A stretch of 64,000 nucleotides of DNA from Aquabacterium sp. A3 (GTDB taxonomy: Bacteria; Pseudomonadota; Gammaproteobacteria; Burkholderiales; Burkholderiaceae_C). The position numbers and the translations under genes are program-made. The stretch's first letter is position 1, and every line of letters begins with the position of its first letter. The stretch covers positions 868,001 through 932,000 of the forward strand of contig NZ_JBBPEV010000001.1 in the NCBI RefSeq assembly GCF_038069945.1, written 5' to 3'. The notes beneath the pieces are model-generated. The model was given only the letters and a program-made list of their open reading frames with translations, made no database searches and was not told where the DNA came from. Below are positions 36,346 to 45,138 of this stretch, piece after piece.

Positions 36346-36971
36346 TCCAAGTGATGTTGTGTGACGACCACGCGCTGATTCGGCGTGGCATTCGAGACAC
36401 CCTGGCCGACGCCGACGACATCGAGGTGGTGGGCGAAGCTGGCGACTACGGCGAGCTGCGCACCCTGATGCGCGACAAACGCTGCGACGTGCTGGTGCTG
36501 GACATCAACCTGCCGGGCCGCAGCGGCCTGGACGTGCTGCACGTGCTCAAGGAAGAAGGCAACCCGGTGAAGGTGCTGGTGGTGTCGATGTACCCCGAAG
36601 ACCAGTACGCCATGCGGGCCCTGAAGGCCGGCGCCAGCGGCTACCTGAACAAGGGCAGCGACGCCGCCCAGATCGTGCAGGCGGTGCGCACCGTGTCTCA
36701 GGGCAAGAAGTACGTCACGCCCGAGATGGCGCAGATGCTGGTGGACAACCTGACCGCCCCCGCGCCCGAAGAGGCGCACCAGAAGCTGTCAGACCGCGAG
36801 CTGCAAACGCTCGTGATGATTGCGTCAGGCAAGCGCCTGTCGGACATCGCCGAGCAATTGCTGCTCAGCCCCAAAACGGTCAGCGTCTACCGCGCCCGGG
36901 TGCTGGAGAAGCTGGGCTTGAGCAACAACTCCGAGCTGACGGTGTACGCCATCCGTAATGGCTTGGTGTAA
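36342..36971 (+). CDS. NarL/LuxR-family response regulator
   Basis: DNA-binding regulator of 209 residues: receiver domain (acidic residues in MLCDDHALIRRG, phospho-acceptor in VLVLDINLPGRSG, VVSMYPE, Lys in GYLNKGSD) and a C-terminal LuxR helix-turn-helix (LSDRELQTLVMIASGK; LSPKTVSVYRARVLEKL). Coupled by overlap to the REC-kinase gene. Target genes unknown. Confidence 0.95.
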   Translation: MIQVMLCDDHALIRRGIRDTLADADDIEVVGEAGDYGELRTLMRDKRCDVLVLDINLPGRSGLDVLHVLKEEGNPVKVLVVSMYPEDQYAMRALKAGASGYLNKGSDAAQIVQAVRTVSQGKKYVTPEMAQMLVDNLTAPAPEEAHQKLSDRELQTLVMIASGKRLSDIAEQLLLSPKTVSVYRARVLEKLGLSNNSELTVYAIRNGLV

Positions 36972-36974
36972 GGC

Positions 36975-37523
36975 TCACTCTTCCAGCAACGAACGCAGCA
37001 TCCACGCGGTCTTCTCGTGGATGTCCAGGCGCTGGGTGAGCAGGTCGGCCGTGGGCTCGTCCGAGGCCTCGTCCACCAGGGGGTACAGCGAGCGGGCCGT
37101 GCGGGCCACAGCTTCATGCCCTGCCACCAGGATGCGGATCATCTCTTTCGCCTTGGGCGGCTGGGTGGGCGCATCGGCCACGGTCGAGGCCTTGACGTAG
37201 TCGGCGAACGAACCCATGGCGGGATAGCCCAGTGCACGGACGCGCTCGGCGATCGGGTCCACCGCATTCCACAGCTCGGTGTACTGGTCCATGAACATGG
37301 TGTGCAGGGAGTTGAACATCGGGCCCGTCACGTTCCAGTGGAAGTTGTGGGTGGTCAGGTACAAGGTGAAGGTGTCGGCCAACAAACCATTCAGGCCCTT
37401 GGCGATGGCCTCACGGTGTTTGGCCGACATGCCGATGTCGATGGGCATGCCTTTGGCGGCCAGCGCCTTGGTGGCTGTCTTGGGGGCTGCAGTCTTGGTG
37501 GTCTTTTTGTCGGCTTTGGTCAT
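36975..37523 (-). CDS. dps: Dps family DNA-binding ferritin-like protein
   Basis: Stress-protection protein of 182 residues forming a 12-mer that oxidises and stores iron and coats DNA. Ferroxidase residues appear in [28 protein letters not shown] and ERVRALG. A lysine/alanine-rich N-terminal tail ([17 protein letters not shown]) fits DNA binding. ATG 37523 has AGGAG eight bases upstream. An inverted repeat sits in its leader. Confidence 0.95.
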   Translation of the reverse strand: MTKADKKTTKTAAPKTATKALAAKGMPIDIGMSAKHREAIAKGLNGLLADTFTLYLTTHNFHWNVTGPMFNSLHTMFMDQYTELWNAVDPIAERVRALGYPAMGSFADYVKASTVADAPTQPPKAKEMIRILVAGHEAVARTARSLYPLVDEASDEPTADLLTQRLDIHEKTAWMLRSLLEE

Positions 37524-37556
37524 GAGGCGCACTCCTGATGCGTGGGTGTGTCATTC

Positions 37557-37573
37557 GGTACAAGCACTGTACC
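37557..37573. promoter_or_regulatory. 17-base inverted repeat in the dps upstream region
   Basis: GGTACA (37557-37562), five bases, TGTACC (37568-37573): a perfect six-base dyad 34-50 bases before the dps ATG. It could be an operator half-site pair; no regulator is identified. Confidence 0.4.
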
Positions 37574-37652
37574 CCCATTGACATGGCCCAGTGATGACGG
37601 GCGATGAATCCTGACGATCACAGTCTTCCATCCATTCCATGGGCATCAGGTC

Positions 37653-40136
37653 TCATTCGATCGGCGTGAGCTTGGCCACGCTCAACATCAGCCACTTGGT
37701 GCCATGCCGGCCGAAGTTGACCTGCACCCGAGCATCGTTGCCCGAGCCTTCCAGCGTCAGCACCAGGCCTTCGCCAAACTTGTTGTGGAACACGCTTTGG
37801 CCCACCCGCAGGCCGGCCTCGCTTCGAGACTCGCTCATGGCCTTGGGCAGGGGCGCGGTCAGGTCCTTGAAGGCGTCTTCAGCACGGGCGCCGCCACGCC
37901 AGGCGGGCGCGGTGCGGCCACTGCCCTGGCCACCACCATAGCCCCCCGAACGATAAGGCTGCGCCCCCGCCCCCACCATCGAGCCCATGCCGCGCCCGCT
38001 GGCCCAGGCATCCTGGTAGGCGCCCGCAAAGCCCGACCCAAAGGCCTGGTTGCGCGGGGTCAGCCACTTCAAGGCCTCTTCGGGCAGTTCGTCCAGGAAG
38101 CGGCTCTTGATGTGGTACCGCGTCTGGCCGTGCAGCATGCGCGTTTGGCTGAACGTCAGGTACAGGCGCTGGCGTGCGCGGGTGATGGCCACGTACATCA
38201 GCCGGCGCTCTTCTTCCAGGCCATCGGCGTCGCTCATGGCGTTCTCGTGCGGAAAGAGCCCCTCTTCCAGCCCGGTCAAGAACACATTGATGAACTCCAG
38301 GCCCTTGGCCGCGTGGATGGTCATCAGCTGCACGGCGTCCTGCCCGGCCTGGGCCTGGTTGTCGCCCGCCTCCAGCGAGGCGTGGGTCAAGAAGGCCAGC
38401 AGCGGCGAGATGATCTCGCCCGTCTCGGCATCGGGCAGCACGTCCACCGTGGCCACGGCCGCCGGCAGGCCGGGCGCCAGGCTGCCCACAGGCGTGTCGT
38501 CGGCTGGCAGGGCCACGGCGTCCTTGCCAAAGCCTTCTTGGGTCACGAAGGCCTCGGCCGCGTTCACCAGTTCGGCCAGGTTCTCCACCCGCTCCTGCCC
38601 GTCTTTCTCGTTGCGGTAGAAGTCGGCCAGGCCGGAGGTCTCCACCACGTGCTCGATGATCTGGCGCAGCGTCAGGCCGGTGGTGGCCTCGCGCATGGCG
38701 TCGATCAGGGCCACGAAGGCGCCCAGGTTGGCGCCCGCCTTGCCCGGCACGGCCGTCACGCTTTGCGACAGGCTGCGCCCGCTCTGACGGGCGGCATCCT
38801 GCAATTGTTCGATGGTGCGCGCACCAATGCCCCGCGCCGGAAAGTTCACCACCCGCAAAAAGCTGGTGTCGTCGTTGGGGTTCTCCAGCAGGCGCAGATA
38901 GGCCAGCGCGTGCTTCACTTCAGCCCGCTCGAAGAAGCGCAGGCCGCCATACACCTTGTACGACACCCCCGCGTTGAACAGCGCCGACTCGATCACCCGC
39001 GACTGCGCGTTGCTGCGGTACAGCACCGCGATCTCGTGCAGGTCGCAGCCTTCGCGGCGCAGGTTCTTGATCTCATCGACCATCCACTGCGCTTCGGCGT
39101 AATCAGTGGCCGATTCGTACACGCGGATGGGCTCGCCCAGGCCCGCGTCGGTGCGCAGGTTCTTGCCCAGGCGGCGGCTGTTCTGGGCGATCAGCTGATT
39201 GGCCGCGTCCAGGATGTGGCCGTGGCTGCGGTAGTTCTGCTCCAGCTTGATGACCTGCTGCACGCCGAACTCGCGCTCGAAGTCGCTCATGTTGCCCACC
39301 CGGGCGCCTCGGAAGGCGTAGATGCTCTGGTCGTCGTCCCCCACCGCAAATACGCTGTTGCCGCTGCGCCCAGGGTCGCCCGCGAACATCTTCAGCCACA
39401 GGTACTGCAGGCGGTTGGTGTCTTGAAACTCATCAACCAGGATGTGCCTGAAGCGGCGCTGGTAGTGCTCGCGCACCTCGGGGTGGTCGCGCATCAGCTC
39501 ATAGCTGCGCAGCATCAGCTCGGCAAAGTCCACCACGCCTTCGCGCGTACATTGGTCTTCATAGGCCTGGTACACGGCCAGTTGCATGCGGCCCAGCTCA
39601 TCGCGTGGCTGGATGTCCTTGGGGCGCAGGCCGTCTTCCTTGGCGTTGGCGATGAACCAGGTGGTCTGCTTGGGCACGCACTTTTCTTCGTTCAGCCCCA
39701 AACCCTTGATCACCCGCTTGACGGCAGAGAGTTGGTCTTGCGTGTCCAGGATCTGAAAGGCCTGTGGCAAGCCCGCCAGGCGCGCGTGGGCCCGCAAAAA
39801 ACGGTTGCACAGGCCGTGGAAGGTGCCGATCCACATGCTGCGGGTGTTGACGGGAAGCATGGCCGTCAGGCGGGCCTGCATCTCTTTGGCCGCCTTGTTG
39901 GTGAAGGTGACCGCCATGATGCCGGCGGGCGAGACCTGGCCCGTCTGCAGCAGCCAGGCGATGCGGGTGGTGAGCACCCGCGTCTTGCCCGAGCCGGCGC
40001 CTGCCAGGATGAGCACCGGCGCGGCCGGGGCCGTGACCGCAGCCAGTTGCTCAGGGTTGAGCCCCACCAGCAAGGGGGAGTTGCCGCCAGCAGCGGGATG
40101 AGAAAAGATGGCGGGCGGGGGTGCGGACATGGTCAT
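37653..40136 (-). CDS. uvrD: DNA helicase II UvrD
   Basis: Superfamily 1A 3'-5' helicase of nucleotide excision and mismatch repair, 827 residues. Walker A AGAGSGKT (45-52), Walker B LVDEFQDTN (near 240), VGDDDQSIYAFRGA, LEQNYRSHGHIL, TIHAAKGLEF and VAITRARQRLYL are all present. It is about 100 residues longer than E. coli UvrD, with an insert before motif V and a Gly-rich C-terminus followed by a Tudor-like end (GEGLVLTLEGSG). TACAAT lies exactly six bases before the ATG. Confidence 0.95.
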   Translation of the reverse strand: MTMSAPPPAIFSHPAAGGNSPLLVGLNPEQLAAVTAPAAPVLILAGAGSGKTRVLTTRIAWLLQTGQVSPAGIMAVTFTNKAAKEMQARLTAMLPVNTRSMWIGTFHGLCNRFLRAHARLAGLPQAFQILDTQDQLSAVKRVIKGLGLNEEKCVPKQTTWFIANAKEDGLRPKDIQPRDELGRMQLAVYQAYEDQCTREGVVDFAELMLRSYELMRDHPEVREHYQRRFRHILVDEFQDTNRLQYLWLKMFAGDPGRSGNSVFAVGDDDQSIYAFRGARVGNMSDFEREFGVQQVIKLEQNYRSHGHILDAANQLIAQNSRRLGKNLRTDAGLGEPIRVYESATDYAEAQWMVDEIKNLRREGCDLHEIAVLYRSNAQSRVIESALFNAGVSYKVYGGLRFFERAEVKHALAYLRLLENPNDDTSFLRVVNFPARGIGARTIEQLQDAARQSGRSLSQSVTAVPGKAGANLGAFVALIDAMREATTGLTLRQIIEHVVETSGLADFYRNEKDGQERVENLAELVNAAEAFVTQEGFGKDAVALPADDTPVGSLAPGLPAAVATVDVLPDAETGEIISPLLAFLTHASLEAGDNQAQAGQDAVQLMTIHAAKGLEFINVFLTGLEEGLFPHENAMSDADGLEEERRLMYVAITRARQRLYLTFSQTRMLHGQTRYHIKSRFLDELPEEALKWLTPRNQAFGSGFAGAYQDAWASGRGMGSMVGAGAQPYRSGGYGGGQGSGRTAPAWRGGARAEDAFKDLTAPLPKAMSESRSEAGLRVGQSVFHNKFGEGLVLTLEGSGNDARVQVNFGRHGTKWLMLSVAKLTPIE

Positions 40137-40142
40137 GTGAAA

Positions 40143-40148
40143 ATTGTA
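40143..40148 (-). promoter_or_regulatory. -10-like TACAAT six bases before uvrD ATG
   Basis: Minus-strand GCCTACAAT, then TTTCAC, then the uvrD ATG. No ribosome binding site can fit in the gap, so a transcript from this hexamer would start at or next to the start codon. Confidence 0.4.
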
Positions 40149-40225
40149 GGCTGCGCACCATCAAAAACACGGGCCGTCGCTCTTGTCACCCTTGGTCGAC
40201 CGCCACAACAGCATCAGGGAACCCC

Positions 40226-41527
40226 ATGACACCGTCCAGTCACCCCTCCACTCAACCCGACTCCACCCACGCCGATTCGGGGATGGCGTCCTCGTACGAC
40301 TACGTCTCCGACCAGTCCATGATGACGGGGGCCCACGTGGGTCGACACGCCCGTGAGGCCGCCAAGGTGCATCGTTTTGGCGTGAACTTCAGCGGCTCAG
40401 GCAGCGAATACTTCCGCATCTGGATCGTCAACCTGCTGCTGCTGATCGTCACGTTCGGCCTGTATTACCCCTGGGCCAAAGTGCGCAAGCTGCGCTACTT
40501 CTACAACCACACCGAGGTCGCTGGCCACCCCTTTGATTTTCATGGCAACCCGCGCCAGATGCTGCGGGGTTTTTTGCTGATGGCGGCCCTGCTGCTGGCG
40601 TATGGCTTGGCCGGTAACGTGAGCGAAACGGCCGGAGCCATCGCTGGTTTGATCCTGGCACTGGTGTGGCCAGCCCTGTTGCGCGCCTCCTTGCAATTCA
40701 GGCTGGCTCAAACCAGTTGGCGCGGGCTTCGCTTCAGCTTCCGGGGCTCCATGAAGGATGCTTACATGGTCTTCCTGGTGCCGGGGCTGATGATGGTGGG
40801 GGCGCTCGTGGTCTTCGGCATCCTGATGGTCGTGCTGCTGCCGGGGCGCGCCGCCCAGGGCCCCATGGCGCCGCACCAACTGGGCATGGCCGGGTTGCTC
40901 TCGCTGTTGCTGCTGGCGGCCTTCATGAGCCTGATGCCCTACCTCCTGTGGCGGCTCAAGGCGTATCAGCATCGCCACTACGCGCTGGGCCCCTGGCAGA
41001 CCACCTTCACGGCCACCTTCGGCGAGATGTGGCGTGTATTCCTTCGCTCCAGCATGGTGCTGCTGGCCGGTGGCGTCCTGGTGGTGGCGCTGGCCGGCGT
41101 GTGGTCATGGCTTTCTGGCAGCATGGACACGGACACATCTGCGGGCACCAAAGGCGCCTTGATCAGGATGTTGCCCGTGATGTTCGTGGGCTTTTTTCTG
41201 GTGCAGCTGCTCTACAGTGCCCACCTGACCGCCTCTTTGCAAAACCTGGTCTGGACACGCACCGGCAACCGGCAGATCCGGTTCAAGAGCGAGCTTTCGC
41301 ATTGGCGCCTGATGACACTGATGCTCAAGAACATGGTGCTCACGGGCCTGACCCTGGGGCTGTATTGGCCTTTTGCGGCCGTGGCCATGGCCAAACTGAA
41401 GCTGGAAGCCATCCAGGTCCACACCCGTCAGCACCCCGATGAACTCATCGTTCATGCGCAGCACACCTACAAAGACGCCGCGGGCGACATGGCTGGCGAC
41501 CTGATGGGCCTGGACGTGGGGCTGTGA
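40226..41527 (+). CDS. DUF898 (YjgN) family multi-pass membrane protein
   Basis: Inner-membrane protein of 433 residues with a ~60-residue polar N-terminus and about six to eight hydrophobic segments (e.g. IVNLLLLIVTFGLYYPWA, LILALVWPALL, SMVLLAGGVLVVALAGV). The repeated (N/T)xLTLGLYxPxA-type segments at both ends are typical of the YjgN family. Function of the family is unknown. AGGGA precedes ATG 40226. Its stop overlaps the GTG of the M48 peptidase gene, so the two are likely a functional pair. Confidence 0.85.
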   Translation: MTPSSHPSTQPDSTHADSGMASSYDYVSDQSMMTGAHVGRHAREAAKVHRFGVNFSGSGSEYFRIWIVNLLLLIVTFGLYYPWAKVRKLRYFYNHTEVAGHPFDFHGNPRQMLRGFLLMAALLLAYGLAGNVSETAGAIAGLILALVWPALLRASLQFRLAQTSWRGLRFSFRGSMKDAYMVFLVPGLMMVGALVVFGILMVVLLPGRAAQGPMAPHQLGMAGLLSLLLLAAFMSLMPYLLWRLKAYQHRHYALGPWQTTFTATFGEMWRVFLRSSMVLLAGGVLVVALAGVWSWLSGSMDTDTSAGTKGALIRMLPVMFVGFFLVQLLYSAHLTASLQNLVWTRTGNRQIRFKSELSHWRLMTLMLKNMVLTGLTLGLYWPFAAVAMAKLKLEAIQVHTRQHPDELIVHAQHTYKDAAGDMAGDLMGLDVGL

Positions 41528-42603
41528 GTCCAGACAAAAACACCCCCCAAGGCTTGTGCGTCGATTACTTTGACGGGCGGCGCGCCAAACCCTTGACATC
41601 CACCCTGCGCCGTGAAGGCGATCAGGCGGTATTGACCACGCCAGAAGGTGAACTGCGCCTGCCCTGGCAGGACATCGAGTGGCCTGAACGGACTCGGCAC
41701 GGCGGCCGCACCGCCCACCTGGCATCGGGCGGCAGTCTGCACAGTGCCGATGGCCCGGCATGGGACGCCTGGCTGCGTGCACACCAGGTGAGCGAAAGCT
41801 GGGTGGTGCGCGCCCAGCAAAGCTGGCGCGCCACCCTGCTGGCCGTGGTCATGCTGGTGGCCATGGGGGCCGTCATGTACCGATGGGGGCTCCCCTGGGC
41901 CACCTCAGGCGTGCTGCACTGGGTGCCCATCACGGTGGACGCCCAGATCGGACAACGTGCGCTTGACAGCATGGACGGCCAATGGCTGCACCCCAGCCGT
42001 TTGCCACACGACACCCAGCGGCGCATTGCGCAGGGCTTCGAACAAGCTGTTCAACGTTACCGCCAAGCCCATCCATCGCCGCATCAAGCCCCACCGGCCG
42101 TGCGCGTGTACTTTCGCGCCTCCAAACTGGGGCCCAACGCCTTTGCCTTGCCCGGCGGCAGCCTGGTCTTGACCGACGAGCTGGTGGCCTTGCTTGACGA
42201 CCGGGAAGACGTCCTCATCGGGGTGCTGGGCCACGAACTCGGGCATGTTGAGGCGCGGCATGGCATGCGTGCCGTGGTGCAATCCACCTTGCTGGGTGCC
42301 GTCACCACCTTGGCCCTGGGCGACATGAGCGGCTTGTTGGTCAGTGCCCCTGCGGTGCTGGGCCACCTGCATTACTCGCGGCAAATGGAGCGTGAGGCCG
42401 ACGACACGGCCATTCGCTTCTTGAAGGCCAACGGCATGCCTCCCAGCATCATGGTGACGCTGTTCGAACGGCTGCGAGACGATGACCCGTCACGGCCACC
42501 TGACCAGGACGAAGGTGGCTTGGGCATCGCCCTGAGCAGCCACCCGGCCGATGAAGAGCGCATGGCCCGCTTCCGCGAGGCAAGCCAGGGGCTTGGCCCT
42601 TGA
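41524..42603 (+). CDS. membrane-anchored M48 family zinc metallopeptidase
   Basis: 359 residues. A cytoplasmic N-terminal beta-rich domain (~1-85, VDYFDGRRAKPL to SADGPAWDAWL), one membrane segment (ATLLAVVMLVAMGAVMYRWG), then a peptidase domain with the zinc motif LGHELGHVEARHG and the third ligand in QMEREADDTAIRF. M48 enzymes such as HtpX and BepA act in envelope quality control. GTG start overlaps the DUF898 stop. The peptidase call is firm; the N-terminal domain's likeness to a PH fold is a guess. Confidence 0.88.
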   Translation: MSPDKNTPQGLCVDYFDGRRAKPLTSTLRREGDQAVLTTPEGELRLPWQDIEWPERTRHGGRTAHLASGGSLHSADGPAWDAWLRAHQVSESWVVRAQQSWRATLLAVVMLVAMGAVMYRWGLPWATSGVLHWVPITVDAQIGQRALDSMDGQWLHPSRLPHDTQRRIAQGFEQAVQRYRQAHPSPHQAPPAVRVYFRASKLGPNAFALPGGSLVLTDELVALLDDREDVLIGVLGHELGHVEARHGMRAVVQSTLLGAVTTLALGDMSGLLVSAPAVLGHLHYSRQMEREADDTAIRFLKANGMPPSIMVTLFERLRDDDPSRPPDQDEGGLGIALSSHPADEERMARFREASQGLGP

Positions 42604-42610
42604 AGGGTCG

Positions 42611-43969
42611 TCAACCCAGGCGCAGGGTCTCGCGATAGTCGGGCACCCTGGCAGGCCAGCCCAGGCGCTCTTCGATGCGCAAGCGCAAGGTGTCCGCCGC
42701 GGCGGGCTCTCCGTGGGTGACCATCACCTGCCTTGGCGCGGTGGGCATCTGCCCCAGCCAATCCAGCAAGCCTTGCTGATCGGCGTGAGCTGACAAGCCC
42801 TCGATCTGGCTCACCTCTGCGCGGATGGGCACGTACTCGCCGAACATCTTCAACGAGGTTGTTCCACCGGCCAGCGCGGCACCACGGGTGCCGCCCGCCT
42901 GGAAGCCGCCCAGCACGATGCTGTTTCGGGGGTGTGGCCCGTGGTGGAGGATGTGATGCAAGACCCGCCCGCCCGTCACCATGCCGCTGCCCGCGACGAT
43001 CACCATCGGATACCGCTGCTGCAGCAAGGCTTTGGACTCTTCCACACTGCGCACGAAACGGGTCATGTGGGCAATGCCCTCGCACTCCGCTTGCGTGAGC
43101 CGGTGTCCGTCATGGTGCTTCAGGTACAACTGCGTGGCAGAGATGCCCATGGGGCTGTCCAGCACCACCGGCAAGGCGGGAATGGCCTGCGCCTGCAGGA
43201 GTCGGTACAGTGCGTACAGCAGCCCCTGGGTGCGTCCCACGGCAAAAGCGGGGATGATGACCACCCCACCGCGGGCTGCCGTGCGTCGCACCACGTCGCC
43301 CAAGCGCTCGATCGGGTCCACCTCTGGGTGCAATCGGTCGCCGTAGGTGGATTCGATCACCACCCAATCCGACGCTGGTGGGGCGGCTGGCGGCCACATC
43401 ACCAGGTCATCATCACGCCCCAGATCGCCCGAAAACAGCACCGAGCGGGCATCTGACCGCACCTGGATGCTGGAGGCGCCCAGGATGTGCCCCGCACCGC
43501 TGAACCGGGCCACCACACCCTGCGCCAATTCCAGCTCACCATGGGCGGGCACGGCCTTGATGTGCTTGAGGCAGGCCTCCGCATCGCGCACGGTGTACAA
43601 GGGCTCGGCCGGGTCATGGCGCGTGGCCTTGTGCCGGTTGCGGTAGCGCGCCTCTTCTTCTTGCAGATGGGCCGTGTCTTGCAACAAGATGTCGCAAAGG
43701 TCGGCCGAAGCAGCCGACGTCCAGATGGTGCCCCTGAAGCCATGGCGCGTCAGCAACGGCAAACACCCGCTGTGATCAATGTGGGCATGGGTCAACAAGA
43801 CCGCGTCCAGAGATGCGGGATCGAATGGCAAAGGTGCCCAGTTGCGTTCGCGCAGGGTCTTGAAGCCCTGGAAGAGCCCGCAATCCACCAGGATGCGCAG
43901 ACCATCGATGTCGAGCAGGCTCTTGGAGCCGGTGACGGTGCCGGTGGCGCCATAAAAGGTCAGGTCCAT
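42611..43969 (-). CDS. MBL-fold beta-CASP RNase-like hydrolase
   Basis: 452-residue metallo-beta-lactamase-fold protein of the CPSF/Ysh1-like bacterial group. Zinc motifs: LTHAHIDHSGCLPLL, GAGHILGASS, FSGDLGRDD; then a beta-CASP region (YGDRLHPEV, VAGSGMVTGGRVLHH) and a C-terminal RMMBL-like end (LSAHADQQGLLDWL, MVTHGEP). Such proteins are predicted ribonucleases; a bacterial role is not settled. ATG 43969 is used because the fold begins MDLTFYGATGTVTGS and AAGGAG is just upstream; that ribosome binding site overlaps the end of the preceding YqjK-like gene. Confidence 0.85.
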   Translation of the reverse strand: MDLTFYGATGTVTGSKSLLDIDGLRILVDCGLFQGFKTLRERNWAPLPFDPASLDAVLLTHAHIDHSGCLPLLTRHGFRGTIWTSAASADLCDILLQDTAHLQEEEARYRNRHKATRHDPAEPLYTVRDAEACLKHIKAVPAHGELELAQGVVARFSGAGHILGASSIQVRSDARSVLFSGDLGRDDDLVMWPPAAPPASDWVVIESTYGDRLHPEVDPIERLGDVVRRTAARGGVVIIPAFAVGRTQGLLYALYRLLQAQAIPALPVVLDSPMGISATQLYLKHHDGHRLTQAECEGIAHMTRFVRSVEESKALLQQRYPMVIVAGSGMVTGGRVLHHILHHGPHPRNSIVLGGFQAGGTRGAALAGGTTSLKMFGEYVPIRAEVSQIEGLSAHADQQGLLDWLGQMPTAPRQVMVTHGEPAAADTLRLRIEERLGWPARVPDYRETLRLG

Positions 43970-43970
43970 C

Positions 43971-44333
43971 TCACTCCTTGGTGGTGCGGTCACCAGTCTG
44001 GGAAACGGGTGTGGCGGGCAACGCCTTCACCAACTTGAGCAACACAGGCATGGCCACGGGCGACATGCGACGCCACCACCGCCAGACACCCCAGGCCCGG
44101 CTCGCAACCGCTGGCGCCGCTTTGGGTCGCCAGACCAGCAACACGGCAGCGGCCCCGGCCCACACCCAAGGGTGGGCGCGCAGCCACCGCCACCCCTGGT
44201 CAGCACGGTCCAGCGTGCGCCAGGCGGGCTGCAAGCCCTGGTGTAGTTGTTGACTCAAACTCAGCCGCAACACGGCTGATCGCGCCAACAACAAGCGCTT
44301 GCGCGCGGCGCGTTCGGCCTCATCATGAATCAT
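43971..44333 (-). CDS. yqjK: YqjK-like protein
   Basis: Basic protein of 120 residues: N-terminal helix RAARKRLLLARSAVLRLSLSQQ, then a short membrane-like segment (HPWVWAGAAAVLLVW) and a positively charged tail. Family and position after yqjE match the E. coli yqjDEK trio. Function unknown. Its start overlaps the yqjE stop by 11 bases. Confidence 0.7.
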   Translation of the reverse strand: MIHDEAERAARKRLLLARSAVLRLSLSQQLHQGLQPAWRTLDRADQGWRWLRAHPWVWAGAAAVLLVWRPKAAPAVASRAWGVWRWWRRMSPVAMPVLLKLVKALPATPVSQTGDRTTKE

Positions 44334-44790
44334 GAGGTGCTCCGTGGGCAGGAGGCCGGGACGTCGCGCTGGCCACCGCTGGCGAGCTCCCTGTCAGGGC
44401 CTGCCGATCAGCCTCCAGCTCGTTCAGCGTGGCCGACATCCAACCTTGAGAGCCTTTCAACAGGGACTGCGCACGCCAGATTGACCACGCGGCCAAGCCC
44501 AGAAACGACAGGGCGAACATCCCCAGGGCCAACAGACGGTGGGTGTCCCACAGCATGACCGTCAGCCAGACGGCCATGAACATCAGGCCGAAGCCCCCCA
44601 TCAGGATGGCCAGGGCCCCCCAGGCCAGCACGCCCAGCAGACGGCGCTTCTCATCCTCCAGCTCGATGGCCAGCAGCTCCAGCCGCGTGTGAGCCATGCT
44701 CAGCAGGGTACCGCCCAAGGCGCGCAAGGACGATTGCAAGGCCGCGCCAGCCGCTGGCCGGTCAGTGGCGTCGGGTTCACCGGCGCTCAT
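44323..44790 (-). CDS. yqjE: YqjE-like membrane protein
   Basis: 155 residues with two hydrophobic segments (LAWGALAILMGGFGLMFMAVWL and LLALGMFALSFLGLAAW, quoted separately) joined by a short WDTH loop, preceded by an amphipathic helix (MAHTRLELLAIELEDEKRR). This is the YqjE/phage-holin-superfamily shape, but the yqjD-yqjE-yqjK context argues for a stress-related inner-membrane protein. The gap to the preceding DUF883 gene is ten bases. Confidence 0.8.
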   Translation of the reverse strand: MSAGEPDATDRPAAGAALQSSLRALGGTLLSMAHTRLELLAIELEDEKRRLLGVLAWGALAILMGGFGLMFMAVWLTVMLWDTHRLLALGMFALSFLGLAAWSIWRAQSLLKGSQGWMSATLNELEADRQALTGSSPAVASATSRPPAHGAPHDS

Positions 44791-44800
44791 GCCGCCGTGC

Positions 44801-45112
44801 TCAGCGACGGCTGATCAGCATGCCCAGCACCAAACCCACACCCGCAGCGATGCCCACCGCCTTCCAGGGGTGATCGTGCACGTAATGGTCGGTGGCCTTG
44901 GCCGCCGCACGAGCGCGATCGGACACCAACTCCTGCGCCTCGATCAATCCGTCTTTCGCCTTCGACAGCGTCTCGGTGACCCGGGTGCGCAGTTGCGCCA
45001 TGCTGGCACTGGCATCGTCCGATGTGGCGGCCAACAAGGCTTCGGCGTCGGCCATGACCAGCTTGAGGTCGGCCATCAGCTTTTCTTTTTGGGCGGTGGT
45101 CAGCTCACTCAT
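44801..45112 (-). CDS. yqjD: DUF883 family protein (YqjD/ElaB-like)
   Basis: 103-residue protein: a long amphipathic helix (KEKLMADLKLVMADAEALLA) and a C-terminal membrane anchor HPWKAVGIAAGVGLVLGMLI ending in SRR. E. coli YqjD and ElaB are tail-anchored, stationary-phase proteins that bind ribosomes. ATG 45112 has GGAG eight bases upstream. First of the yqjD-E-K trio. Confidence 0.9.
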   Translation of the reverse strand: MSELTTAQKEKLMADLKLVMADAEALLAATSDDASASMAQLRTRVTETLSKAKDGLIEAQELVSDRARAAAKATDHYVHDHPWKAVGIAAGVGLVLGMLISRR

Positions 45113-45138
45113 TTGCAACTCTCCATCAAAAAAAGCCA

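Noticed and set aside
37704..40229. An 841-codon open frame antisense to uvrD
   Set aside because: Composition is low-complexity Gly/His/Gln/Val, and the helicase motifs on the minus strand are unbroken.
44323..44790. Prophage remnant suggested by the phage-holin-superfamily look of the YqjE-like protein
   Set aside because: The flanking genes are the yqjD and yqjK partners and a universal stress protein; no lysis, capsid or integrase genes are present.
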